Positions 27,523-35,941 of a stretch of DNA of 64,000 bases are shown piece after piece (the stretch's first letter is position 1; the number at the start of each line of letters is the position of its first letter). Source of the DNA: Marinifilum sp. D714 (GTDB lineage: Bacteria; Bacteroidota; Bacteroidia; Bacteroidales; Marinifilaceae); NCBI RefSeq assembly GCF_030851345.1, contig NZ_JALPNU010000002.1, positions 186,001 through 250,000 of the forward strand, in the 5' to 3' direction. The translations under genes were made by a program, and so were the position numbers. Below the pieces are notes generated by a model. That model had not been told where the DNA came from. It ran no database searches and saw nothing but the letters and a program-made list of their open reading frames with translations.

Positions 27523-28176
27523 ATGGTTCAATATTCTAAAAAATTTCAGGCGGTTCCAGAACCAACTATTAGACGTATGCCTTCATATTTAGCATTTGCA
27601 GAAGGTTTGTTGCGTAAAGGTCAGCAATTTGTGTCATCAACTCAAATTGCAAATTATATGAACATAGACCCTACGCAGGTCACAAAAGATTTATCTTACA
27701 CTACAATAGTTGGTAAAACCAGAGTTGGATACGAGGTGAAAGCGATTGTAGATGTTTTATCGGAATTTCTTGGTTTTTCGGTAATGGATAATGCATTCCT
27801 TGTAGGTGCAGGTTCGCTGGGATCAGCTTTACTACACGATAGTGGATTAAATCATTTTGGATTAAAAATTGAGGCTGCTTTTGATATAAATCCAGCGACT
27901 ATAGGTCGAAAGATTAATGATGTTGAGGTTTTTCATATTGATCAGTTTAGAGATTTAGCACAAGAATTGAATGTGATCATGGGGATTATAACTGTTCCTG
28001 CTGAAAATGCACAAACTGTAGCTGACCTGATGGTAGCGTGGGGAATTAAAGCAATTTGGAACTTTACTCCGGCAAGAATTAAGGTGCCTGATGATATCAT
28101 TGTTCAGAATACAACCTTGTATTCGAACCTTGCAATTATTTTTAACAAACTACACCAGGAAAAGAGAGAAGAATAA
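27523..28176 (+). CDS. rex: Redox-sensing transcriptional repressor Rex
   Basis: 217 residues. N-terminal winged helix (about 15-75; PEPTIRRMPSYLAFAEGLL, FVSSTQIANYMNIDPTQVTKDLSY) and C-terminal Rossmann domain with NAFLVGAGSLGSALL (near residue 94) and FDINPATIGRKINDVEV. Rex represses fermentation and respiration genes and releases DNA when NADH/NAD+ is high. The arginine-for-regular features ahead of the recognition helix look normal. The [FeFe]-hydrogenase at 53690-55144 is the sort of gene Rex often controls, but I see no clear TTGTGAA-type palindrome there. Ends at a strong terminator. Confidence 0.95.
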   Translation: MVQYSKKFQAVPEPTIRRMPSYLAFAEGLLRKGQQFVSSTQIANYMNIDPTQVTKDLSYTTIVGKTRVGYEVKAIVDVLSEFLGFSVMDNAFLVGAGSLGSALLHDSGLNHFGLKIEAAFDINPATIGRKINDVEVFHIDQFRDLAQELNVIMGIITVPAENAQTVADLMVAWGIKAIWNFTPARIKVPDDIIVQNTTLYSNLAIIFNKLHQEKREE

Positions 28177-28190
28177 ATATCGGTGATATA

Positions 28191-28230
28191 ATAAAAAAGG
28201 GTTTTGATGATATTCAAAACCCTTTTTTAT
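28191..28230. terminator. Long perfect bidirectional terminator
   Basis: 17-bp perfect stem, 28191-28207 with 28214-28230, loop TGATAT; the outer pairs are A/T so either strand ends in a U-run. Between converging rex and the gene at 28254. Confidence 0.9.
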
Positions 28231-28253
28231 TTATTTGATGTCAAATTCCCTTA

Positions 28254-28502
28254 TTAGGCATTCTCCAAAATACGGAAAGCGTGATCTAAAATTGTAGTAT
28301 CATCGAGTTCAACAATCCCTCCATTCGGGCCTTGTTCAACATGGATTCCAGTACTTTTACCTTCATCAAAATTTGTTCCACCAAAATAATTTCTAACTGT
28401 TTCTACGTTTAATTGTAAATCTTTCGCAATCCTTTGCATGCTGCCATCTGGCAAACGATCCTTAATTTGTCTTAGCTCATTAAATGTGATTGTCTTAGTC
28501 AT
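28254..28502 (-). CDS. Small conserved DNA-binding-like protein
   Basis: 82 residues, acidic overall, no signal peptide. The first half reads like a helix-turn-helix: TFNELRQIKDRLPDGSMQRIAKDLQLNVETVRNYFGG, with the IAKDL..NVETVRNYF part fitting a turn plus recognition helix. The second half (HVEQGPNGGIVELDDTTILDHAFRIL) has a short beta-hairpin/helix look. I recognise the type as a short hypothetical protein common in Bacteroidota but know no function. Monocistronic, facing rex across a terminator. Confidence 0.75.
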   Translation of the reverse strand: MTKTITFNELRQIKDRLPDGSMQRIAKDLQLNVETVRNYFGGTNFDEGKSTGIHVEQGPNGGIVELDDTTILDHAFRILENA

Positions 28503-28606
28503 ATGCTGTATATTTTATTAAGGGTTAGAAATATATTTGCCCTTTAAATTTAATGAAAGAATTTCTTAAATTAAAATTATTAGAATGTTAATTCTTACAG
28601 CATTAA

Positions 28607-29965
28607 TTAAAAAGTTAAGGTAAAACTGGTTCGTTCGTCAGGCACAGAATGGGCTGTAATGGTACCTCCATGCAGACGTAAGATTTGTTTTGAAAGACTC
28701 AATCCAATTCCTGAGCCTTTCGGTTTTGTTGTAAAGAACGGAATAAAGACTTTGTCCAAAACTTCTTTAATAATTCCTTGTCCATTGTCATTAACCTGAA
28801 TTGAAATTCTGCCTCTGGTATTCATATAGGCCTTTAATTCAATTCTAGGATTTTCGGTATGTTCAACTGCATGAATCGAGTTTTTAATCAAGTTGATTAA
28901 TACTTGTTCAATTAATTGCTCATCGGCCGAAAGTTCTATGGATTCTGGATTAATGCTTATTTCACATTCAATACCATTTCGCTTGATTTCTTCCTCCATT
29001 AATCGATGAATGTTATCGAATAACTTTTGAACCTGGAAAATGCTAAAATTAGGCTTAGGAATTTTCGTAAGATTACGATAGGTATCTACAAAATGAAGAA
29101 GTCCTGAACTTCTTTTGTGAATGGTCTCCAAAGCCATTTTTACTTCGTTAAGCGTTTCCAAATCCTGCTCTTCGAAACGATTTGTATTGTTTTCACCAAA
29201 ATCATCAAGAATGGTGGTTAGGGTTGTAGATAAAGATGAAATTGGGGTTATTGAATTCATGATCTCATGTGTCAGTACTCGGATTAGTTTTTGCCAAGAT
29301 TCTATTTCTTGCTCCTCCAATTCGTACTGAATATTCTTTATAGAAACCAAAATTACCTGACGATTATTGATCTTAAATTCGGTTGCGTAAACAGCTAATT
29401 GTAAAATGTCGTCGTTATCATTAACCTTTATCAGTGTGTTTTCACCATGCTTTAAGCTTAGTAAGGAATCTACTAAATCAGGACTAAAAGTTTTTAAATC
29501 CTGAATCATTTTAAGATTACTAATCTGAAACAGTTTTTTAGAGGCATTGTTAATCATCTCCACCTTTCCATCGCGATGAAAAGCTATTAAACTAATACCA
29601 ATGTGTTGAATAACGGTTTGCAGGTAAAAGTAATGTTCCTCTTTTTCAGCCCTTATTTTTTGAAAATCAGTTATTACCGCATTAAATGACTCTTGTAGTT
29701 TATCAAAAGAACTGCCTAATCCTTGTACTTGAAAATTTCGGGTAAAATCTGAATATCGAATAGATTCCAGAAAATTTTTAAGCAAACGGTTAGTTTTCTC
29801 AACGTACCTAATTATCTCGTAAACTTGATAAATTATGGCAATAAAAGTCAAGCTCGCCGTAAAGTATAAACTTTTTTGGGCGACTAGATAAAATAGCAGG
29901 AATATCGTTGCTGATAGAACGATAATCCTGATAATAAAGTTAATTCGGAAGCTTTTATAAACCAT
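28607..29965 (-). CDS. Sensor histidine kinase, NtrY-like
   Basis: 452 residues. Two N-terminal membrane helices (about 10-30 and 32-52) with no sizeable periplasmic loop, then a HAMP/PAS-like linker (FHRDGKVEMINNASKKLFQI), HisKA box THEIMNSITPIS with phospho-acceptor H233, and HATPase_c with NLIKNSIHAVEH (N), VNDNGQGI (G1), FIPFFTTKPKGSGIGLSLSKQI (F/G2). The HEIMNSITPI box is typical of NtrY-type kinases that partner sigma-54 activators. Its start overlaps the 3' end of the response regulator gene by 11 bases, so the pair is translated together. The signal sensed is unknown. Confidence 0.92.
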   Translation of the reverse strand: MVYKSFRINFIIRIIVLSATIFLLFYLVAQKSLYFTASLTFIAIIYQVYEIIRYVEKTNRLLKNFLESIRYSDFTRNFQVQGLGSSFDKLQESFNAVITDFQKIRAEKEEHYFYLQTVIQHIGISLIAFHRDGKVEMINNASKKLFQISNLKMIQDLKTFSPDLVDSLLSLKHGENTLIKVNDNDDILQLAVYATEFKINNRQVILVSIKNIQYELEEQEIESWQKLIRVLTHEIMNSITPISSLSTTLTTILDDFGENNTNRFEEQDLETLNEVKMALETIHKRSSGLLHFVDTYRNLTKIPKPNFSIFQVQKLFDNIHRLMEEEIKRNGIECEISINPESIELSADEQLIEQVLINLIKNSIHAVEHTENPRIELKAYMNTRGRISIQVNDNGQGIIKEVLDKVFIPFFTTKPKGSGIGLSLSKQILRLHGGTITAHSVPDERTSFTLTF

Positions 29966-31334
29966 ATTTTTCTAATCTTCGGTATAGAGAGGTTCTTGTT
30001 AAACCAAGTTCGCCTGCTGCTTTAGATATGTTTCCTTTATTTGTTTTTAACACTTTTTGAATGATATTTTTCTCTACCTCTTCGAGATTGTAGGAATCAA
30101 ATTCAACATCATCTTGCTGGCTTCTATCCATACTTATCTGAAAGTCGGATGGTTCCAGGTTTTTATCATCAGCCATAATAACGGCTCTTTCCATTTGGTG
30201 CTGAAGCTCACGAACATTACCTGGCCAACCGTAATCGTATAGTTTATTGATACAAGCTTTTGATAAAGGACTTATTCTCTTCTTGTACTTCTTCGAATAG
30301 ATTTCAAGGAAATGATTTGCCAGTAAAGGAATGTCTTCATAACGCTCACGAAGTGGTGGAAGATCGATTTCTACTGTATTTATTCTATAAAGTAAATCTT
30401 GTCGATACTTCTCTTCTGATGCCATTTGTTTTAAAGGCATATTGGTAGCACAAATCAAGCGAATGTCGATTGGAATTGGTTTGTTCGATCCAACTCTAAT
30501 CACCTCTCTTCTTTCTAAAACCGTAAGAAGTTTAGCTTGCATTGGCAAACTTAAGTTACCAATCTCATCAAGGAAAAGTGTACCTCCCGAAGCAATTTCA
30601 AATCTTCCAGGTCTATCAGCTCTGGCATCGGTAAAAGCTCCTTTAACATGACCGAAAAGTTCGCTTTCAAACAAGTTTTCATTAATCGATCCAAGATCCA
30701 CACTAACGAATACTTCATCTTTTCGACTCGAGTTTCTGTGAAGAGCTCTTGCAACCAATTCTTTTCCAGTTCCATTTTCACCCAAAATCAATACGTTGGC
30801 ATCGGTTTTTGAGACCTTGGTAATGGTTTGGAATACCTGTTGCATTTCAGGAGATGTACCAATAAAATCGTTAAATGGCTGATCGAGAACAGCATTTAAT
30901 TCTTTTTGTTTTGTTTTAAGTTCGCTAACCTCTTCTTTGGATTTGCGCAACTTAATGGCTGAAGATATGGTAGCTAGCAATTTTTCATTTTGCCAAGGTT
31001 TAAGAATAAAGTCTGTAGCTCCGGCCTTTATTGCTTTTACTGATTTTTCAATATCTCCGTAGGCAGTAATGAACAAGACTACTGCTCTTGGATCGATTTC
31101 AAGTATTTTGTTTAGCCAATGATAACCTTCCTGACCACTAATTGCATCTTTTGTGAAGTTCATGTCTAAAAGAATAACATCGTATTCTTCTTGCTTCATA
31201 AGTTTAGGGATCATTTCAGGATCGGATTCAGTATGTATTAATTCTACATGCTGCTTTAAAAGTAGTTTAAGTGAAAACAATATATCCTCATTGTCATCAA
31301 TGGCCAATATTTTTCCGCTTTTTTGCACTGTCAT
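29955..31334 (-). CDS. Sigma-54-dependent response regulator, NtrC family
   Basis: 459 residues from the ATG at 31334; the in-frame upstream start at 31385 adds a non-conserved tail. Receiver domain (ILAIDDNEDILF; phospho-acceptor D57 in LLDMNFT; K in LKPWQNEK), AAA+ domain (GENGTGKELVARAL Walker A; LFLDEIGNL Walker B), and Fis-type helix-turn-helix at the end (GNISKAAGELGLTRTSLYRRLEKYGL). The sigma-54 contact loop reads GAFTDA (residues 232-237) instead of the commoner GAFTGA. It should activate RpoN promoters; the divergent exporter operon is the obvious target, with a candidate -24/-12 site at 31521-31537. Confidence 0.93.
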   Translation of the reverse strand: MTVQKSGKILAIDDNEDILFSLKLLLKQHVELIHTESDPEMIPKLMKQEEYDVILLDMNFTKDAISGQEGYHWLNKILEIDPRAVVLFITAYGDIEKSVKAIKAGATDFILKPWQNEKLLATISSAIKLRKSKEEVSELKTKQKELNAVLDQPFNDFIGTSPEMQQVFQTITKVSKTDANVLILGENGTGKELVARALHRNSSRKDEVFVSVDLGSINENLFESELFGHVKGAFTDARADRPGRFEIASGGTLFLDEIGNLSLPMQAKLLTVLERREVIRVGSNKPIPIDIRLICATNMPLKQMASEEKYRQDLLYRINTVEIDLPPLRERYEDIPLLANHFLEIYSKKYKKRISPLSKACINKLYDYGWPGNVRELQHQMERAVIMADDKNLEPSDFQISMDRSQQDDVEFDSYNLEEVEKNIIQKVLKTNKGNISKAAGELGLTRTSLYRRLEKYGL

Positions 31335-31520
31335 AATATCTATTAATTTGTAGGTTCTATATATTTTGTTTAAATCTGGACTCAAGTTATTACTAAAATT
31401 TCAGAAATAAAAAAATGCTGTACGTAATCGAACAGTTTGTGTATTAATTTCGTTCAAACTTTGGACATGTTTTCGGTAGTAATTTGTTTTAAGTTATTGT
31501 GATTCAGTTTTAAATTGTGT

Positions 31521-31537
31521 TTGGCATGAAAGTGGTT
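31521..31537 (+). promoter_or_regulatory. Candidate sigma-54 promoter for the exporter operon
   Basis: TTGGCAT matches the -24 box; 10 bases after the GG comes GTT where GC(T/A) is expected, so the -12 box is imperfect. It lies 47 bases before the adaptor gene and is divergent from an NtrC-like gene, which makes the reading plausible. Confidence 0.4.
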
Positions 31538-31583
31538 ATTATTAGGGCGTGTTTGAAAAAGGTATATAACAAGTCAAAAAAAT

Positions 31584-32834
31584 ATGGATAGAATTATTGA
31601 GAAGAAACCATGGTATCTTCGTAAGAAAAATTGGTACCTGGCTATCGGCGTAATTGCCATTATTATTCTCTACTCAGCATTTTTAGGAACATCAGGATTA
31701 AGTTTTAGAGTAGATGAAGAAACACTTTCAATTGCTGATGTTAAAAACGATTATTTTCAGGAGTACATTTCCAGAACTGGTACAGTAAATCCAATAACAA
31801 CGGTTTATCTGGATGCAATTGAAGGAGGTCGGGTAGAAGAGATTTTACTGGAAGAAGGTAGCATGGTGAGAAAAGGAGATGTTATTCTTCGTCTTAGCAA
31901 TTCGGAATTGAATTTGCAGATCCTGAATTCGGAAGCGGCTTTTACTGAGCAGGTTAATAGATTAAGAGATACTCGTCTGAGTATGGAACAAGATCGATTA
32001 AATATTAAGCGCAACTTGCTGGATATTGATTTGAATTTAACGAAGAGCAAAAGACAATATACTCGAAACAAAACTTTTTTTGAGAAAGATCTAATTGCAC
32101 AAGAAGAATTTGAGGCATCAAGAGATGATTATTTTTATCACAAAAAAGTACGAGATTTACTATTGGAGCGTCAAAAGACTGATTCGCTTTCCAGAACCAT
32201 TCAAATTGAAAGGCTGGAATCGAACTTGAAAAAGATGGAAGATAACCTGGATTTGGTACGAGAAAAGTTGCAAAATTTGAATGTAAAAGCACCTGTTAGT
32301 GGTCAGTTAGGAGCATTAAATGCTGAACTTGGAGAATCTAAATCAAAAGGACAGAGGCTTGGACAGGTAAATGTGCTTGATAATTACAAGATAAATGCAA
32401 TGGTTGATGAACTTTATATTGCTAGATTAAATAAAGGATTAAATGCTAGTTTTAAATTTAATGGCAAAGAATATCAATTGATCGTATCGAAAGTGTATCC
32501 TGAGGTTAGAAATGGACAATTTGAAATTGATTTAAAATTTGCTAGCGAATTGCCTAATGGAATTAGAACTGGTCAAACTTTCAGAACAAAAATAGAATTA
32601 GGAGAACCAAGAGAAGCGCTTTTGATACCAAGAGGAGGATTTTTTCAAAGCACTGGTGGACAATGGATATTTGTCGTAGACCCATCGGGAGAATTTGCCG
32701 TAAGAAGAGAGATTAAGTTAGGAAATCAGAATCCGAGATATTATGAGGTTTTAGAAGGCTTGGAGCCAGGTGAAAAGGTAATAACAAATAGTTATGAACT
32801 TTATGGTGAATCTGAGAAATTACTTTTAAAGTAA
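31584..32834 (+). CDS. HlyD/MacA-type periplasmic adaptor of an efflux ABC transporter
   Basis: 416 residues: N-terminal membrane helix (about 19-36), lipoyl-like half (TVYLDAIEGGRVEEILLEEGSMVRKGDVIL), coiled-coil hairpin (about 105-225), second lipoyl half (KAPVSGQLGALNAELGESKSKGQ), beta-barrel and membrane-proximal domain. This is the membrane-fusion protein of tripartite efflux or, as the neighbours show, of a MacB-like ABC system. The permease starts 4 bases after its stop. No outer membrane TolC-like gene is in the window. Confidence 0.92.
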   Translation: MDRIIEKKPWYLRKKNWYLAIGVIAIIILYSAFLGTSGLSFRVDEETLSIADVKNDYFQEYISRTGTVNPITTVYLDAIEGGRVEEILLEEGSMVRKGDVILRLSNSELNLQILNSEAAFTEQVNRLRDTRLSMEQDRLNIKRNLLDIDLNLTKSKRQYTRNKTFFEKDLIAQEEFEASRDDYFYHKKVRDLLLERQKTDSLSRTIQIERLESNLKKMEDNLDLVREKLQNLNVKAPVSGQLGALNAELGESKSKGQRLGQVNVLDNYKINAMVDELYIARLNKGLNASFKFNGKEYQLIVSKVYPEVRNGQFEIDLKFASELPNGIRTGQTFRTKIELGEPREALLIPRGGFFQSTGGQWIFVVDPSGEFAVRREIKLGNQNPRYYEVLEGLEPGEKVITNSYELYGESEKLLLK

Positions 32835-32838
32835 ACTG

Positions 32839-35187
32839 ATGATTAAAATTTTACTCAATACTGTTGTTCGTAATTTGTACAAGCAAAAAGTGTATTCTAT
32901 AGTTAATATTTTAGGGTTAGCTACAGGAGTTACTTGTACTCTTTTGATACTAATTTGGGTAAATTATGAGCTTAGTTTTGACAACTACCATAAGGATATT
33001 GAAAGGATTTATACGGTTTATGAAAATCAAAAGTACGCGGATGGAGATGTTTTTTCAGTGTATTCTACTCCAAGTCCTCTAGCAGCATCATTCAAGGAAG
33101 AATATCCTGAGGTTGAATATGCCTCGAGGTTGGTAAGTACATGGGGACAATTGGTTTTGTCTGCTAATGGAAAAACCTTTGTCGAAACTGGTGGAAAAAT
33201 TGTTGATCCGGATTTCTTTAAAATATTCTCTATACCTGTTTTGTATGGTGATTATATTAGTCCTTTGTCGAATGAAAGTACAATTGTTTTAAGCCGAAGA
33301 TTATCTGAAAAACTTTTTGGGGACATTGATCCCATAGGATTAAGTATTGAGATCAATTCAAACTATCAATTTATAGTTGGTGCAGTAGTAGAAAATGCAC
33401 CTGAAAATTCTTCAATACATTACGATTTTTTTCTTCCATTCAAATTTTTTAAAGAATATTGGGAGTATGATTTAAGTGATTGGGAAGCAAACTCATTTCA
33501 TACATTCATAAAGTTAAAAGATGGGGCCAATAGTGAATATTTGGCTGAAAATATAAAGCATCATGTGCGTCAGAGAATTCCATATTCTAACGTAGAGTTG
33601 GATTTGCAAGCATTTGAGAAATATCATTTGTATTCGATTAGCAAAAACAAAGCTGGTCCAATTTGGTATGTTCAGGTGTTTTTATTGGTTGCAGTACTAA
33701 TACTTTTGATAGCTTGTTTTAATTATATGAATTTGGCTACTGCTCGTTCTGAGAGAAGAGCAAGAGAAGTTGCAATTCGAAAAGTAGTGGGAGCTCAAAG
33801 ACGCGGATTGGTTGGTCTGTTTTTAACCGAGTCGATAGTTTTTACAACCATCGCACTAGGATTGGGCATAGTGCTCGTAGAGTTATTATTGCCTGTTTTT
33901 AGTGATCTTACCAATAGAACGTTGACATTAAATCTAGGAAATCTGAAGTTTTTAATCGCAGTAGTTTTAATAGTTCTAAGCACTGGGGTTTTATCTGGGA
34001 GTTATCCAGCACTTTTCCTTTCATCCTTTTTACCAATTCTGGTGATAAGAGGTGTGTTTAGGCAAGATTCAGCCATGCTGCGAAAGGTGTTGGTAATTAT
34101 CCAATTTACCATGTCAATTGCTCTTTTTATATGCACTTGTGTGATATATAAGCAACTTAATTTTTTACAAGATTCAGATGTTGGTTATAATAAAGACAAT
34201 ATAGTGTATATTGAAATGCTGGATGACTTTTATGAAGAATATTCAGAGCTAAAAGGGGAGTTATTGAAAATCCCAGGAGTTCATTGGGTAACAGCAGCCA
34301 ACCAAATGCCAGTGAATTTTAGAAATTCGACATGGGATGTAAATTGGCCCAATAAATTGGAGGATTCAGAGGATGTTCTGTTTCAACTATCCTTTGTCGA
34401 TTTTGATTTCATAGAAACATTTGAAATGGATGTGATACAAGGACGTGGTTTTTCCAAACAGTTTGGAGAAGACACCTTGAAATTCATAATAAATGAGTCT
34501 GCGGCCGAAAAGATGGGTATGGTTTACACTATCGGCGAAAAAATAAGTCTTTGGAATTATACTGGAGAGGTAATTGGGATAGTAAAGGATTTTAATTTTA
34601 ATAGTTTACAGGTTGGCGTTGATCCTTTGATAATGATGAGGAATCCAAGTTCTTTTAAATATATAGGAATTAGGGTTGGTGAAGATAAAGATCCAATAAT
34701 CAATAGAATAAGAAAAGTTTGGAATCAGAAGTTTTCGCATATTCCATTCAATTATAGATTATTAGAAGAAGATTTTGATTATTTCTATCAAGCGGAATCA
34801 AGAATGGGGAAATTGTTTGCCTCATTTACTGCAATTGCATTTATTATTTCTAGTCTTGGATTATTTGGTCTGGTTTCATTTATCACCGAAAATAAAGCCA
34901 AAGAGGTGGCATTACGAAAAGTATTTGGAGCTAATGTTGACAATGTATTCAGGTTGCTGTATAAAGAAATTTTAAGGTGGATTGTTTTATCAATTGCTAT
35001 TGCGTGGATCATATCATTTTTTGCCATGGAATGGTGGTTAAATGGATTTGCCTACAGAATTGAAATTGGGATTGGAATATTTGTTCTAGCAGCGGTTCTG
35101 TCGCTTTTAATAGCATTTTTAACCATTTACAGGCAGATATCATGTTTGGTTAAAATTGCTCCTGCACACGTTTTGAAATACGAATAA
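32839..35187 (+). CDS. MacB/FtsX-type ABC transporter permease (first of two)
   Basis: 782 residues. Duplicated MacB_PCD periplasmic plus FtsX membrane architecture: N-terminal helix (NILGLATGVTCTLLILIWV), large periplasmic domain, three helices around 280-390 (with ATARSERRAREVAIRKVVGAQ, the cytoplasmic coupling segment), then a second periplasmic domain and three C-terminal helices (SSLGLFGLVSFITENKAKEVALRKVFGA). Such large Bacteroidota permeases use mechanotransmission rather than classical transport. Clearly paralogous to the gene at 35942. Substrate unknown. Confidence 0.9.
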   Translation: MIKILLNTVVRNLYKQKVYSIVNILGLATGVTCTLLILIWVNYELSFDNYHKDIERIYTVYENQKYADGDVFSVYSTPSPLAASFKEEYPEVEYASRLVSTWGQLVLSANGKTFVETGGKIVDPDFFKIFSIPVLYGDYISPLSNESTIVLSRRLSEKLFGDIDPIGLSIEINSNYQFIVGAVVENAPENSSIHYDFFLPFKFFKEYWEYDLSDWEANSFHTFIKLKDGANSEYLAENIKHHVRQRIPYSNVELDLQAFEKYHLYSISKNKAGPIWYVQVFLLVAVLILLIACFNYMNLATARSERRAREVAIRKVVGAQRRGLVGLFLTESIVFTTIALGLGIVLVELLLPVFSDLTNRTLTLNLGNLKFLIAVVLIVLSTGVLSGSYPALFLSSFLPILVIRGVFRQDSAMLRKVLVIIQFTMSIALFICTCVIYKQLNFLQDSDVGYNKDNIVYIEMLDDFYEEYSELKGELLKIPGVHWVTAANQMPVNFRNSTWDVNWPNKLEDSEDVLFQLSFVDFDFIETFEMDVIQGRGFSKQFGEDTLKFIINESAAEKMGMVYTIGEKISLWNYTGEVIGIVKDFNFNSLQVGVDPLIMMRNPSSFKYIGIRVGEDKDPIINRIRKVWNQKFSHIPFNYRLLEEDFDYFYQAESRMGKLFASFTAIAFIISSLGLFGLVSFITENKAKEVALRKVFGANVDNVFRLLYKEILRWIVLSIAIAWIISFFAMEWWLNGFAYRIEIGIGIFVLAAVLSLLIAFLTIYRQISCLVKIAPAHVLKYE

Positions 35188-35205
35188 ATTATAAATAAAA
35201 AGGCT

Positions 35206-35889
35206 ATGATTAAAACTAAAAATTTAATAAAAATTTTTCGAACAGATGAGGTGGAAACCACAGCTCTTAATAATGTAAATTTAGAGATTAGTGAAGGTGA
35301 ATTTGTTGCCATTATGGGACCTTCGGGATGTGGAAAATCTACGTTATTAAATATTATTGGTTTGCTGGATAATCCAAGTCAAGGAGAGTTGCATTTTAAT
35401 GGATATCAGGTAGAAAATTATACAGAGCGTCAAAGAACTAACTTAAGAAAGGAAAATATTGGTTTTGTATTTCAAAGCTTTAACCTAATTGATGAGTTAA
35501 CTGTCTTTGAAAACGTAGAATTGCCTTTGCTTTATATGAAAGTGTCAGGTTCTGAAAGAAAAAGACGAGTGAATGAGGCATTGGAAAGAATGAATATTGC
35601 TCATAGAGCAAAACATTTTCCTCAGCAGTTATCTGGAGGTCAGCAACAAAGAGTAGCAATAGCAAGGGCTGTAATTTCAAACCCTAAATTAATACTTGCC
35701 GATGAACCTACTGGTAATCTGGATTCGGCAAACGGAGAAGAGGTTATGAACCTGTTAACTCAACTAAACGAGGAAGGAACGACCATTATCATGGTTACTC
35801 ACTCACCATCGGATGCAGATAGAAGTCATAGAATAATTCAATTGTTTGATGGTCATATAGTGACAGAAAATATGAGACAAAAATTATAA
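35206..35889 (+). CDS. LolD/MacB-type ABC transporter ATP-binding protein
   Basis: 227 residues, a single ATPase domain. Walker A GPSGCGKST, Q-loop FQSFNLI, signature LSGGQQQRVAIARA, Walker B LILADEPT and switch histidine in VTHSPSDA, so it is expected to be active. Together with the flanking permeases and adaptor it would energise one exporter. The gene lies 18 bases after the first permease and 52 before the second. Confidence 0.95.
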   Translation: MIKTKNLIKIFRTDEVETTALNNVNLEISEGEFVAIMGPSGCGKSTLLNIIGLLDNPSQGELHFNGYQVENYTERQRTNLRKENIGFVFQSFNLIDELTVFENVELPLLYMKVSGSERKRRVNEALERMNIAHRAKHFPQQLSGGQQQRVAIARAVISNPKLILADEPTGNLDSANGEEVMNLLTQLNEEGTTIIMVTHSPSDADRSHRIIQLFDGHIVTENMRQKL

Positions 35890-35941
35890 ACCCCCAAGGC
35901 TATAAAACCCCACATCTACTTGTTTCATTAATAGAATTGCT

